This document shows, piece after piece, positions 31,866 to 41,714 of a stretch of 44,524 bases of DNA. How positions within the stretch are numbered: position 1 is the first letter of the stretch; the number at the start of each line of letters is the position of its first letter. Both the position numbers and the translations under genes were made by a program. Below the pieces are notes generated by a model. The model did not search any database and was not told the DNA's origin. It worked only from the letters and a program-made list of their open reading frames with translations. Source of the DNA: an uncultured Micrococcales bacterium (GTDB lineage Bacteria; Actinomycetota; Actinomycetes; Actinomycetales; Microbacteriaceae); the NCBI GenBank assembly GCA_903834635.1, contig CAILJO010000079.1, positions 1 through 44,524 on the forward strand. The letters run 5' to 3'.

Positions 31866-34652
31866 ATGAAATCCACGGTAACCGCCGTCGTGGTCAGCCA
31901 CGACGCAAGCGATTACCTGTCGGCAACTCTAAAAGCCTTATTTGCTCAAACCGTTTCGGTTGACCGCGTCATTTTGGTCGACACTGGCCACACTCCTGCC
32001 ACAGTCTCGGGCCAAGTAGAAACACTGCGACTTTCACCAAAAACAACGCTCGCCGAGTCGATGCGGGCGGCATGCGAGCTGGTTCAACCAGTTGAAGGCT
32101 CGTGGATTTGGTTGCTGCACGACGATTCGGCACCCGAGCCTGACTGCCTCGAACAACTGCTTTTGCTTGAAGAAAAGTCTTCACTGGCTGCACTCATCGG
32201 CCCCAAGCAACTCGACTGGAATAACCCAAGACGCATCTTGCAACAGGGACTTACTCTGACGCCGCTGGGTGCGCCGCTCTCGCTGGTCTCAGACGAACTT
32301 GATCAGTCGCAACACGATGATGCTAGCGACGTCATGGCCATCGGCACGGCGGGAGCGCTGATTCGTTCCGACGTCTTAAACAATATCGGCGGTCTCGATC
32401 CCAAGGCTCCACCACTTGCGGCTGACTATGACCTGGCACTGAAGGTCAAGTTGGCCGGCTTGAGAGTATTGGTTGCGCCCCAGGCTCGAATTCGCCATGC
32501 AGCACTTTCGCTCGAAGGTCAGCGTTCCCGATCGTGGCTCAAGGGCAGCCCAAAGCTGGCTCTTCGCAAGGCGGCAATTCACCTGAGAATGACCTACGAA
32601 CCGCTTTGGCTAGTCCTTTTATACTGGCTGTTTCTCGGGCCGATAACCGTCATCCGAGTTTTTTGGCGCTTTCTGCAAAAACGCCCAGACCGAATTTTGT
32701 CTGAACTTGGCGCAGGGCTATGGGGGTTTTTCACTCTTTTTGCTCGACTTTCGTCTCGACGCCAGGGGGTCGCTCAGCCACTGCGCACCATTCGAAAGGC
32801 ATTCGACGCACCTTGGTCAAGAGTGCGCGAGACCAATCGGTCAAGGTTAGACGCCGAAGAGGCTGACGACCTGCGCGATGCCTTCGAAAGAGGCGATCAC
32901 GAATTGACCGTTGCCGATAAAGGCAAAGGCTTTGTTGCTGCAGGCGGTTTTGCCTGGGTGTTTGTGCTTCTTGCGCTTTCTTGGAATTTTGTTCCGACTG
33001 GCGCTGCCGCGTTTGGCAAAGCCACCCTGCCGCTTGACCACACCTGGTGGGCGGTTTTCTCGCGCGCCGGTTCGTCTTGGCAGCCTCTTGGCCAAGGCTT
33101 TGTAGGACCCGCAGAACCCTTCAACTGGGTTTTGATTGGCCTAGCCTCGCTAACTCCTTGGCTGCCATCGTTATCGATTGTCGTGATGCTTTTTGGTGCT
33201 CTGGTGCTTGCTTTCGCGGGCGCGTGGCGGGCCGCCACCCTGGTCAGTTCCAGGGCTTGGATTCGCAACTTCGTGGCACTCGGCTATGCGCTTTGGCCGA
33301 GCCTAATTCAGGCGCGCAGCGAAGGTCGATTGGCCGCCGTTGTGGCAATTGTTGCCCTGCCTTGGCTCGTCTTCGCGATTGCTCGAGCTGCGGGTCTTGG
33401 CAGATCGGGTTCGGCTCGGTCGATGCGCCAAACCTGGTCTTGGGTGGGACTCTCTGGTCTGTTGGTGGCAATCGTTGGGGTGTCTTCGCCGGTCTTAATG
33501 ATCCCGATTCTGCTGGCTTTAGCGGCTGCCGCATTCACACGCATCAGACGATTTGGCTACTTGTTCTGGATTCCGTTGCCATTTGCGGCTTTGTATACCC
33601 CGCTGGCTATCAACCTCTTGGTCACCAACCCTCATCCCGTCGGTTTGCTGGCTGATCCAAGCATTCCCGTGCCAAGCGCCCACGCTGCAGGCATCTTGGC
33701 TTTGATTGTGCCGATGGGTCAAGCAATTTGGGCCAGTTTTTATCTCATTATTTTTGTATTCGCACTGCTGTCGCTGCTGACCAAGCGCTGGTTGTTCGCA
33801 TCTGTGCTTTGGCTATTCGCAATGATCACAGTTGGTTTGGGCTATCTGCACAACAACGTGCACTTCGCCAACCCTGCAAGCGCACTAAGTGATCAGACTG
33901 TGAATGGTTACGCGGCATCGCTCGTCAGTGCTACTGGGCTAATCGCTCTGACTCTTTTTGCATTGGCCTCAGAGCATGCACGTTTGTGGGCGAGGCGAGC
34001 TTTGGGAATTTTGATGGCATTGCTAGTAGTTCTGCCTCTTTCGGCAGGCGCCGCCACTGCCTCTCGTGACTACCAACTTCGAGACGACCGTGTTGTTCCA
34101 TGGCTGCTTGATGCCTCGTCTCAACAGGGTTCTAGCTTGCGCATGCTGGTCATCAAGCCGGCAGGCAAGACATTCGTGGCTCAATGGGCTCCAATAAGTG
34201 GAATCAAACTCGACGACTCAAACGTTGCCTATCGCTACGCATTGGGGTCTCTGAATGCGACCAACCCTGGTTATACCAACCTCGCTGAACTTGTTGCCGG
34301 GCTAGTTTCTTCGAACGGCGAAAACCTTGACAGTTTGTTTGCAACCACAAGCGTTGGCTACGTCCTGGTTCCCAACGACTCGACCTCGGCGTCGGCTGAA
34401 CTTTCAAACTCACTTGATTCGGTCGCTCAGCTAGACCCGGCCGGTCTAACCGAGTTTGGTCGCCTGTGGAGAGTCAACATCAAGGTTCCACCTGGCTCTA
34501 CGGCGGCCATTTCACCTTGGTCGATCACAAAGTCGATTCAGTTGGCAATCCTGGCCGCGTTCCTGCTGCTAGCGATTCCCACCGGAGCTAGTTCACGTCG
34601 CCGAGCCAAAGAGGCAACTATATTCATCGACTCAGATGGAGACGCCCAATGA
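31866..34652 (+). CDS. Large GT2 glycosyltransferase with C-terminal multi-pass membrane domain
   Basis: 928 residues. Residues about 4-230 are a GT2 domain (VTAVVVSHDASDYLSATLKALFAQ, LLHDDSAPEP with an acidic metal motif, AADYDLALKVKLAGL). From about 250 a long membrane part holds some twelve hydrophobic segments, and an extracytoplasmic domain (about 735-890) precedes a last membrane segment and an acidic tail. It is a conserved companion of whiB2 and DUF5719 in actinobacteria; its acceptor is unknown, with a wall or membrane glycan likely (inference). Its stop overlaps the next start by four bases. Confidence 0.87.
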   Translation: MKSTVTAVVVSHDASDYLSATLKALFAQTVSVDRVILVDTGHTPATVSGQVETLRLSPKTTLAESMRAACELVQPVEGSWIWLLHDDSAPEPDCLEQLLLLEEKSSLAALIGPKQLDWNNPRRILQQGLTLTPLGAPLSLVSDELDQSQHDDASDVMAIGTAGALIRSDVLNNIGGLDPKAPPLAADYDLALKVKLAGLRVLVAPQARIRHAALSLEGQRSRSWLKGSPKLALRKAAIHLRMTYEPLWLVLLYWLFLGPITVIRVFWRFLQKRPDRILSELGAGLWGFFTLFARLSSRRQGVAQPLRTIRKAFDAPWSRVRETNRSRLDAEEADDLRDAFERGDHELTVADKGKGFVAAGGFAWVFVLLALSWNFVPTGAAAFGKATLPLDHTWWAVFSRAGSSWQPLGQGFVGPAEPFNWVLIGLASLTPWLPSLSIVVMLFGALVLAFAGAWRAATLVSSRAWIRNFVALGYALWPSLIQARSEGRLAAVVAIVALPWLVFAIARAAGLGRSGSARSMRQTWSWVGLSGLLVAIVGVSSPVLMIPILLALAAAAFTRIRRFGYLFWIPLPFAALYTPLAINLLVTNPHPVGLLADPSIPVPSAHAAGILALIVPMGQAIWASFYLIIFVFALLSLLTKRWLFASVLWLFAMITVGLGYLHNNVHFANPASALSDQTVNGYAASLVSATGLIALTLFALASEHARLWARRALGILMALLVVLPLSAGAATASRDYQLRDDRVVPWLLDASSQQGSSLRMLVIKPAGKTFVAQWAPISGIKLDDSNVAYRYALGSLNATNPGYTNLAELVAGLVSSNGENLDSLFATTSVGYVLVPNDSTSASAELSNSLDSVAQLDPAGLTEFGRLWRVNIKVPPGSTAAISPWSITKSIQLAILAAFLLLAIPTGASSRRRAKEATIFIDSDGDAQ

Positions 34653-36088
34653 TTAGAAGACTCCTTGCGCTCCTTGTTGTTTCATCAGTGGCTACGGCAG
34701 CTGCCCTTGTTTCGCCAAACTTTTCGTTGAAATCTGGAGACCCGATTGCGCCGCATTCCATAACGGTCAAGGCGCGCGACTTAGCTCTGGTCTGTCCTGG
34801 TGGCTCTTTCATTTCTCGAGCAAGCGCCAAAGTTGGGTCATTCACGCAAAGCGGCAATGCTTCAGTCTTCACCCACCAAACTTCGATGGCTGGCATAAGC
34901 AGTTCGGCAACTTTGTTCGGTGCAACACCGCAGGCGCTCGAAGGCTCTGACTCAACTTTCCCAGCAAGCAAGAGCGTGGTTGTTAGCTCTAGCGACCCAC
35001 AGGGACTAGCTGACCAGGGTTCAGCGCAACTAACCGCAACTCAAATTCAGTTCAATCAGGAAGCAGACATAAGTGGCCTTGCTGCGACCGACTGCCAGCG
35101 ACCTGGCAGCGACATTTGGCTTGTTGGCGGCGACACACGCACTGGCCGCGAATCTTTGTTGGTTCTAAGCAATCCCACTGGCGTAGACGCCACAGTCGAG
35201 CTGCAGCTTCTAGCCAGCAACGGCTTTGTGAATGTGCCAGGACTCAGTGGCATCAGTGTGCCAAAGCACAAGGCGATCATTGTTCCAATCAACGGGCTTG
35301 CCCCAAAACTCGACACCTTTTCGGTGCATGTTTTGGCTCGAGGCGGATCAGTCGCAGCGTGGATTCAACAAAAGACGGTTCGAGGGCTCAGGGCAGCAGG
35401 ATTCGATCTCATTGCCCCTGCTTCTGGAGCATCTACGCAACTCGTTATTCCTGGGCTACTCATTAGAGGCACAGCCACCGTCGACGAGTTGAGCCGAACC
35501 AGCACGAACTATTTTGATGTGGTTAATACATTGCGCATCAGTAATTCCGGATCGAAAGATGCCCATGTCTTGGCACAGATTACGGGGGCGAATTCAAAGA
35601 CGTTTGGAACGGTCATTCAAACCACAGTGGCAGCGAACACGACCGCCGATCTTGAGATAACCGGAGTCACCGACGGCGATTACTCAATCTTTATTAAGAG
35701 TGATCAACCAGTTCGTGCCGGGGCCAAGCTGAACCGCAGCAACAAAACTGCAAAGCCCGAAACCGACTTCACTTGGTTGCCTTCGGTCGCACCAGTAGCC
35801 GGTTCGAGATTCATTGCCGTGCCATCACAGGGCATCTCCAAACTTTCGATCGCCAACCCCGGCAAAATCGCCGCTCACCTAACGGTTCGAGGTGCAACGT
35901 CTAGCAGCAGTTTTGTTTTGCAGCCAGGTTCACTAACCAGTGTGAAGGTCACTGGTGGAGGAATCATGCTCAACTCTGACTTGGCCGTAGCCGCAACGCT
36001 CGTCATAGATGTTGGCTCAAGCATTGCATCTGTGCCCATGGTCGAATACCGCAACATTGGCGGACAGATTTCGGTTGTGGTTCGCTAG
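34649..36088 (+). CDS. DUF5719-family secreted/membrane-anchored protein
   Basis: A 479-residue protein with an N-terminal signal/anchor segment (IRRLLALLVVSSVATAAALV) and an all-beta extracytoplasmic part made of repeating Ig-like units (for example ESLLVLSNPTGVDATVEL, TLRISNSGSKDAHVLAQI, LSIANPGKIAAHLTVRG, spaced about 115-130 residues). It matches DUF5719 by position after the whiB2-linked glycosyltransferase and by these NP/NSG repeats. The function is unknown; translational coupling (ATGA) suggests it works with the glycosyltransferase at the outer face. Confidence 0.85.
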   Translation: MIRRLLALLVVSSVATAAALVSPNFSLKSGDPIAPHSITVKARDLALVCPGGSFISRASAKVGSFTQSGNASVFTHQTSMAGISSSATLFGATPQALEGSDSTFPASKSVVVSSSDPQGLADQGSAQLTATQIQFNQEADISGLAATDCQRPGSDIWLVGGDTRTGRESLLVLSNPTGVDATVELQLLASNGFVNVPGLSGISVPKHKAIIVPINGLAPKLDTFSVHVLARGGSVAAWIQQKTVRGLRAAGFDLIAPASGASTQLVIPGLLIRGTATVDELSRTSTNYFDVVNTLRISNSGSKDAHVLAQITGANSKTFGTVIQTTVAANTTADLEITGVTDGDYSIFIKSDQPVRAGAKLNRSNKTAKPETDFTWLPSVAPVAGSRFIAVPSQGISKLSIANPGKIAAHLTVRGATSSSSFVLQPGSLTSVKVTGGGIMLNSDLAVAATLVIDVGSSIASVPMVEYRNIGGQISVVVR

Positions 36089-36102
36089 CAACGAGTTGCT
36101 AG
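36085..36102. repeat. Short palindrome between convergent genes
   Basis: CTAGCAAC and GTTGCTAG flank a 2-nt centre, spanning the DUF5719 stop codon and lying just before the convergent gene. Without a U-tract it is at best a weak terminator. Confidence 0.3.
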
Positions 36103-36107
36103 ATGCT

Positions 36108-36485
36108 TCAGTTCATCAAATCTTCGACCGCATGAAAGACAAAGTGCTCAATGTGCATTCTTTCATCGTGTGAGTCGGTTCGGTGATTGTGAGTGAAGCG
36201 TTCAATCGGGCGGCGATAAATGGTGATTGTCATCGTCTCGCGATTGACGCTGTACCGTTTGACCTCATCGTCAACGATCGGGCCATCGTCTTCGACAACC
36301 CAGTGCAGTTCCTTTAGTTCTGTTGGCCAGGTGCCTCGCATGTAATCACAAGTGCTCGCAACGATTTGCTCAAAATAAGTCATGCCAGTGGCGCGCTGTA
36401 TGCGTTCAGAAACCAGAGGGGCTCGATAACGATCTTTGCCTCGGCGATTGCGAAAAGTTCCGCGCTCTGACCCTGGTGTTTGCAT
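36108..36485 (-). CDS. Metallopeptidase-family (zincin-like, DUF1025) protein with degenerate active site
   Basis: A 125-residue protein. The body (TYFEQIVASTCDYMRG, HWVVEDDGPI, ITIYRRPIERF) follows the small zincin-like family usually encoded beside manB in actinobacteria. The HExxH zinc motif near the C-terminus is missing: the corresponding end reads MHIEHFVFHAVEDLMN and stops, so catalysis is doubtful. It is on the opposite strand to its neighbours. ATG 36485 has TAGCAT 6 nt upstream and no ribosome-binding site. Confidence 0.8.
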   Translation of the reverse strand: MQTPGSERGTFRNRRGKDRYRAPLVSERIQRATGMTYFEQIVASTCDYMRGTWPTELKELHWVVEDDGPIVDDEVKRYSVNRETMTITIYRRPIERFTHNHRTDSHDERMHIEHFVFHAVEDLMN

Positions 36486-36491
36486 AAGTCA

Positions 36492-36497
36492 ATGCTA
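36492..36497 (-). promoter_or_regulatory. Putative -10 element (TAGCAT) for the zincin-like gene
   Basis: TAGCAT on the minus strand lies 6 nt before ATG 36485, another instance of the leaderless layout. Confidence 0.35.
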
Positions 36498-36540
36498 TTC
36501 GGCGAACGACTATTCTTAGATAGTCGCGAGGAGGCATTCA

Positions 36541-37947
36541 ATGACAATCAACTGGAACGCAATAGTAAAGGCTTATGACGTTCGCGGTTTAGTTGGCATT
36601 GACTTGACCGAGCAGGTCGTCGAAGCAGTTGCCGCAGGTTTTGTCGATGAACTCGCTCTCGCTGGTCAAGACGTAATCGTCGGGCACGACATGCGTGAGT
36701 CTTCGCCAGGTTTCGCCGCCGCGTTTGCTCGAGGTGCACAGGCTCGAGGAGCCAACGTTGTGTCTCTGGGTTTGTGCTCAACTGACCAGTCCTACTATGC
36801 CTCCGGTCATTTCAACGCCGCTGCAGCAATGTTTACTGCGAGCCACAACCCTGCGGCCTACAACGGAATCAAGCTCTCTCGTGCAGGCGCTCGCGGAATA
36901 AGCATCGATACCGGGCTGGCGGCCATCCGCGACCGTGCAAAGGTTTTTGTCGAAACAGGTGTTGCGCCGATCGAAGCTTTCGGAACTTTCAGGGAATTCA
37001 ATTCACTTGCCGGCTATGCCGAATACCTTCGCCACTTGGTTAACCTGACCGCAATTCGTCCTCTCAAGGTCGTTGTCGATGCCGGAAACGGCATGGGCGG
37101 GCACACAGTTCCAGCCGTGCTGCAGACCGCTGCCGGGTTGAGCCAATTGCCACTAGAAATTGTTCCCCTTTATTTTGAACTCGATGGCAACTTTCCAAAT
37201 CACGAGGCCAACCCGCTCGACCCTAAAAACCTTGTTGACCTGCAACGCGCCGTTCTAGAACACAAAGCAGACATTGGTTTGGCTTTCGATGGCGACGCTG
37301 ATCGATGCTTCGTTGTTGATGAAAAAGGCGGTCTGGTCACTCCATCGGTGGTTGGCGCAATCGTGGCCGAGCGCGAAATCGAACGGGCTCGCAGCAACGG
37401 TGAGTCAGATATAACAATCATTCACAACCTGCTGACCTCGCGTGCGGTGCCTGAGCTCATCTTGGCGCATGGTGCCAAGGCTTTGCGCACCAAGGTGGGC
37501 CACTCATTGATTAAAGACGAGATGGCTGCAAGCAATGCGGTCTTCGGTGCGGAGCACTCGGCTCACTACTACTTCAGAGACTTCTGGGGCGCCGATAACG
37601 GAATGCTCGCAGCGATGCACGTTCTTCAGTCGCTAGGTTCGCAAACAAAGCCCCTGAGCGAATTTTCTGCCGCCTTTGACCCTTATTTTGCTAGCGGAGA
37701 GATCAACTCAACGGTCGCCGATGCAAAGGAACGCATTCAGGCCGTACGCGAGCGATTTGCAAATCGGGCCAGCTTTGATGACTTCGATGGCATCACCGCC
37801 ACCTCGCATGCAGATTCGTCGGGTTGGTGGTGGTTTAACGTGAGGTCTTCAAACACCGAACCGCTTCTTCGTTTGAACGTTGAGGCATCTGACCAATCAA
37901 TAATGTCTGCAGTCAGGGATGAAGTTTTGGCCGTTATCAGGTCGTAA
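36541..37947 (+). CDS. manB: Phosphomannomutase/phosphoglucomutase
   Basis: A 468-residue alpha-D-phosphohexomutase. Phosphoserine Ser101 in TASHNPAAYNG, the Mg2+ loop DGDADR (250-255), the sugar-binding GAEHSAHYYF and the phosphate-binding RSSNTEPLLRLN are all present. It interconverts mannose-6-P and mannose-1-P, the step between ManA (29244) and GDP-mannose. GAGGAGG before ATG 36541 is a strong ribosome-binding site. ahcY starts nine bases after the stop. Confidence 0.94.
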   Translation: MTINWNAIVKAYDVRGLVGIDLTEQVVEAVAAGFVDELALAGQDVIVGHDMRESSPGFAAAFARGAQARGANVVSLGLCSTDQSYYASGHFNAAAAMFTASHNPAAYNGIKLSRAGARGISIDTGLAAIRDRAKVFVETGVAPIEAFGTFREFNSLAGYAEYLRHLVNLTAIRPLKVVVDAGNGMGGHTVPAVLQTAAGLSQLPLEIVPLYFELDGNFPNHEANPLDPKNLVDLQRAVLEHKADIGLAFDGDADRCFVVDEKGGLVTPSVVGAIVAEREIERARSNGESDITIIHNLLTSRAVPELILAHGAKALRTKVGHSLIKDEMAASNAVFGAEHSAHYYFRDFWGADNGMLAAMHVLQSLGSQTKPLSEFSAAFDPYFASGEINSTVADAKERIQAVRERFANRASFDDFDGITATSHADSSGWWWFNVRSSNTEPLLRLNVEASDQSIMSAVRDEVLAVIRS

Positions 37948-37950
37948 TAT
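37945..37950 (+). promoter_or_regulatory. Putative -10 element (TAATAT) for ahcY
   Basis: TAATAT overlaps the manB stop codon and lies six bases before the ahcY ATG at 37957, again without a ribosome-binding site. It may give a leaderless ahcY transcript beside read-through from manB. Confidence 0.35.
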
Positions 37951-37956
37951 TTAGGT

Positions 37957-39441
37957 ATGACTCAAATTTCGAAATCGGCCACCAAGTTTGAATACAAGGT
38001 TCGCGACCTAAACCTCGCCGAGGCAGGTCGGCACCAAATTCGCCTGGCCGAAAACGAAATGCCAGGCCTTATGGCTATTCGTGAAGAGTTTGCTGCCAGC
38101 CAGCCACTAAAGGGCGCCCGTATTGCTGGCTCGCTTCACATGACAGTTCAAACCGCTGTTCTGATCGAAACCTTGGTAGCGCTCGGCGCTCAGGTTCGTT
38201 GGGCATCGTGCAACATCTTCAGCACCCAAGACGAGGCAGCCGCCGCGGTTGTCGTTGGTCGCAACGGCACCACCGATGCCCCAGCGGGTTCGCCAGTTTT
38301 TGCTTGGAAGGGCGAGAGCCTGACTGAGTACTGGTGGTGCACCGACCGAATCTTTGACTGGAGCGCCGAGGCAGACTCAGCAGGCGAGAACTTCATTGGC
38401 CCAAACATGATTCTCGACGATGGTGGCGACGCCACTCTCTTGGTTCACAAGGGGCGCGAGTTTGAGCTGGCCGGATCGGTTCCTCCAACCGGTGTCGACG
38501 ACAGTGAAGAGTATGGCGTCATCCTCGAACTTCTTCGTGGCTCCTTGCCAGTGGCTCCTGACCGTTTCACCCGAATCTCAGAGGAAATCCTCGGAGTAAC
38601 CGAAGAAACCACGACCGGCGTTCACCGTCTTTACGAATTCTTCCGTCGCGGAGAGCTTCTCTTTCCGGCGATCAACGTCAACGACTCGGTTACCAAGTCT
38701 AAGTTCGACAACAAGTACGGCATTCGTCACTCACTTCCTGATGGCATAAACCGTGCCACCGACGTTCTCATCGGCGGCAAGACCGTCTTCATCGCAGGTT
38801 ATGGCGATGTCGGAAAGGGTGCAGCCGAAGCGATGGCAGGGCAGGGAGCCCGCGTTATCGTGAGCGAAATCGACCCGATCTGTGCGCTTCAGGCAGCGAT
38901 GGATGGCTTCCAGGTTGCCAAACTGGAGAGCGTTATCGAAACCGTTGACATCTTTGTTACCGCAACTGGCAACACTGGAATCATCAAGCCTGAGCACCTG
39001 ATGCAGATGAAGCACCTCGCCATCGTAGCCAACATCGGTCACTTCGATGACGAAATCGACATGGCTGGAATCAGCCGCATTCCGGGCGTAGCCAAAATCG
39101 AGATCAAGCCACAGGTGCACGAGTGGAGACTGTCGAACGGTCGCTCAGTGTTGATCTTGTCCGAGGGTCGTTTGATGAATCTTGGCAATGCAACGGGTCA
39201 CCCTTCATTTGTTATGAGCAACTCGTTCAGCAACCAGGTTCTCGCTCAAATCGAACTTTTCAGCAAGCGTGACCAGTATGAACTAGGTGTATTTGTGCTT
39301 CCTAAAGAGCTGGACGAAAAAGTAGCAAGGTTGCATCTTGACGCTTTGGGTGTTGAATTGACAAAACTTAACTCTGACCAGGCTCGCTACATCGGTGTTC
39401 CTGTTGCCGGACCATTCAAACCAGAAAACTATCGCTACTAA
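37957..39441 (+). CDS. ahcY: S-adenosylhomocysteinase
   Basis: A 494-residue enzyme that splits S-adenosylhomocysteine into adenosine and homocysteine, clearing the by-product of methylation reactions. NAD-binding [13 protein letters not shown], the substrate-binding start [19 protein letters not shown], and the C-terminal KPENYRY with the conserved Lys/Tyr are present. The length fits the bacterial long form with the usual roughly 40-residue insert. It is followed after 14 bases by mtrA, a linkage conserved in actinobacteria. Confidence 0.97.
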   Translation: MTQISKSATKFEYKVRDLNLAEAGRHQIRLAENEMPGLMAIREEFAASQPLKGARIAGSLHMTVQTAVLIETLVALGAQVRWASCNIFSTQDEAAAAVVVGRNGTTDAPAGSPVFAWKGESLTEYWWCTDRIFDWSAEADSAGENFIGPNMILDDGGDATLLVHKGREFELAGSVPPTGVDDSEEYGVILELLRGSLPVAPDRFTRISEEILGVTEETTTGVHRLYEFFRRGELLFPAINVNDSVTKSKFDNKYGIRHSLPDGINRATDVLIGGKTVFIAGYGDVGKGAAEAMAGQGARVIVSEIDPICALQAAMDGFQVAKLESVIETVDIFVTATGNTGIIKPEHLMQMKHLAIVANIGHFDDEIDMAGISRIPGVAKIEIKPQVHEWRLSNGRSVLILSEGRLMNLGNATGHPSFVMSNSFSNQVLAQIELFSKRDQYELGVFVLPKELDEKVARLHLDALGVELTKLNSDQARYIGVPVAGPFKPENYRY

Positions 39442-39455
39442 AGAGAGCCAGTTTT

Positions 39456-40136
39456 ATGTCGCAAAAGATTCTCGTTGTTGAAGACGAACAAGCCCTCAAC
39501 CACAACCTGCGCGAATTTCTTGCGGGTGCCGGTTACGACACACACGGTGTCTACGATGGCGGTGCCGCGCTTGCAGCATACGAGTCTTTTGAACCAGACC
39601 TGATTCTTCTAGATGTGATGATTCCCGTGATGTCAGGAATCGAAGTGTGTGCCAAGATTCGCGAGACCTCTGGCGTTCCAATCATTATGCTGACTGCTTT
39701 AACCGACCAGGATGACGTCATCAAGGGGTTAGAGGCCGGAGCCGACGACTACATCAAGAAGCCTTTCGAACCTGCAGAGTTCTTGGCCCGCATCAAGGCG
39801 CGACTGCGCCCACTGCCTGAGCCTGGCGAAGCATCCGAGTTCAAAATCGGACCTGTTGTTATTGATGTGGCAGGTCACGAGGTGCGACGCGACGGTGAAC
39901 GCGTTTCTCTAACACCACTTGAGTTCAGCTTGCTGCAGACCCTAGCCGAAAAGCCTAAGCAGGTTTTCTCTCGAGAAATGCTGCTCGAAAAGGTTTGGGG
40001 TTATCAATACAAGGCCGATACCCGTCTTGTGAACGTGCACGTTCAGCGACTTCGCTCAAAGATCGAAGATGACCCAGAAAACCCAAAGATCGTGGTCACC
40101 GAGCGTGGCGTTGGCTATAAGGCCGGACAGGCTTAA
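39456..40136 (+). CDS. mtrA: Response regulator MtrA
   Basis: A 226-residue OmpR-type regulator. Receiver domain with Asp10/Glu11, phospho-acceptor Asp53 (LLDVMIP) and Lys in DDYIKKPF; the C-terminal winged helix has SLTPLEFSLLQTLAEKP and VNVHVQRLRSKIE. Sequence and the neighbours mtrB and lpqB identify MtrA, the essential regulator of cell-wall and division genes in actinobacteria (established). The stop is adjacent to the TTG of mtrB. Confidence 0.97.
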   Translation: MSQKILVVEDEQALNHNLREFLAGAGYDTHGVYDGGAALAAYESFEPDLILLDVMIPVMSGIEVCAKIRETSGVPIIMLTALTDQDDVIKGLEAGADDYIKKPFEPAEFLARIKARLRPLPEPGEASEFKIGPVVIDVAGHEVRRDGERVSLTPLEFSLLQTLAEKPKQVFSREMLLEKVWGYQYKADTRLVNVHVQRLRSKIEDDPENPKIVVTERGVGYKAGQA

Positions 40137-41714
40137 TTGCACCCCACCAAGCTCGTTCGATGGGTGTTGAAGTTTTTCAGGCGCTCACTTCAGGCTCGCT
40201 ATGTTGCGGCGAGCGTGGTTCTAAGTACTATCGCCCTGATTGCCGTTGGTGGGTTTCTTGCCTACTCCATCGGGGCTGGGCTGTTCTCTACCCGCCTTCA
40301 GCAGGTTCTTAAAGATTCGACTCGCGCTGTGAGCGAGGTTCAGTCAACCTTTTCGACCGCTTCATCAACCGACGAGGCCACTTTGCAGTCGTTGCTCAAC
40401 TCAGTGATTCCGGCTCTCGAATCGTCGACCAGCTCAGAGCCAAGACAGGTTGCTCTTCTTCGCTCTCCTGGGCAGGCAAGCGCACAGCTTTTGCAGAGTC
40501 CGATTTCACTCAACTTAGAAACCACGATGATTCCAGAAGACCTTCGCACCATGGTGCGAAAGACGCCTGGAAAGCTGGTCTATCAGTCAATCTCGCTGCC
40601 TGCCGTTAACGGCACCCATCCCGCCATTGTGGTGGGTGCGCCGGTCGAAATTCCGGTCGCCGGAAGCTATGAACTCTATTTGGTTTACGACTTGAGCAGC
40701 GCGCAGCAAACGCTTGACTTCGTTCAAAGCACACTCTTTTTTGGCGGACTTATCCTGATCTTCCTGATTGGTGGTGTAGCCCAGTTTGTTTCGGCTCGGT
40801 TGGTTTCACCGATTCGTCTCACGGCCGAGGTTGCGCAGCAGATTTCGAATGGCGCGCTCGACCGCCGAGTGCCGAGCAAGGGTGAAGATGTCGTCGCCCA
40901 GTTGGCGCAGTCGTTCAACACTATGGCCGAGGGTTTGCAGAATCAGATTGACAGCCTAAGCAAACTTTCGACAATGCAGCAGCGCTTCGTTCAAGATGTT
41001 TCTCACGAACTTCGAACTCCGTTGACAACCATCAAGCTGTCGGTGGCGATTCTCGAACAACGCAAAGATGACCTTACGGCCGCCTCAGCCAAACAGCTAG
41101 ACACCTTGAGCGGCCAGATTCAACGGTTCGAAAACCTTTTGGTTGACCTGCTCGAAATTTCGCGTTACGACGCCAACGCGGTGGTTGCCGAGTTCGAAAC
41201 GACCGACATCAACGGGCTGGTCGGGTTAGCAATCATGAACATTCAGCCGTTGGCCGACTCCAAAGGCTCGCGCATCATCGTTGACATCCCATCGGGGCCA
41301 GTTGAAGCCGAAGTCGATGCACGCCGTTTCGAGCGCATTCTGCGAAACTTGCTTTCAAATGCCATCGAGCATGGTGAGTCGAAGCCGATTGAGATTCGCG
41401 TCGCCGCCTCCAGCCAGGCCGTAGCCATCACGGTGACCGACCATGGTGTTGGAATGACCAAGACTCAAGCAGACCACGTCTTTGACCGTTTCTGGCGAGC
41501 CGACCCCGCACGCAAGCGAACCACGGGGGGCACAGGACTAGGTCTTGCCATTTCGATCGAAGATGCCAACATTCATGGCGGAACCCTCAAGGCGTATTCG
41601 AAGCCAAATGAGGGCGCCACTTTTAGGCTCACGATTCCTCGCAAGCAGGGCATGGCGATTGGTGCATCCCCATTGCCACTTGGGCCAAAGCGCACCAAGA
41701 AGGAGCCAAGTTGA
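40137..41714 (+). CDS. mtrB: Sensor histidine kinase MtrB
   Basis: A 525-residue kinase. Membrane segments at about 24-50 and 198-220 enclose an extracytoplasmic domain. A HAMP domain (220-272), the H-box FVQDVSHELRTPLTTIKLS with His290, an N-box NLLSNAIEHGES, and the terminal GTGLGLAISIEDANIHGG follow. It phosphorylates MtrA and cooperates with LpqB, encoded next. It starts with TTG directly after the mtrA stop (TAATTG), and its own stop overlaps the lpqB start (TTGA). Confidence 0.96.
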   Translation: MHPTKLVRWVLKFFRRSLQARYVAASVVLSTIALIAVGGFLAYSIGAGLFSTRLQQVLKDSTRAVSEVQSTFSTASSTDEATLQSLLNSVIPALESSTSSEPRQVALLRSPGQASAQLLQSPISLNLETTMIPEDLRTMVRKTPGKLVYQSISLPAVNGTHPAIVVGAPVEIPVAGSYELYLVYDLSSAQQTLDFVQSTLFFGGLILIFLIGGVAQFVSARLVSPIRLTAEVAQQISNGALDRRVPSKGEDVVAQLAQSFNTMAEGLQNQIDSLSKLSTMQQRFVQDVSHELRTPLTTIKLSVAILEQRKDDLTAASAKQLDTLSGQIQRFENLLVDLLEISRYDANAVVAEFETTDINGLVGLAIMNIQPLADSKGSRIIVDIPSGPVEAEVDARRFERILRNLLSNAIEHGESKPIEIRVAASSQAVAITVTDHGVGMTKTQADHVFDRFWRADPARKRTTGGTGLGLAISIEDANIHGGTLKAYSKPNEGATFRLTIPRKQGMAIGASPLPLGPKRTKKEPS

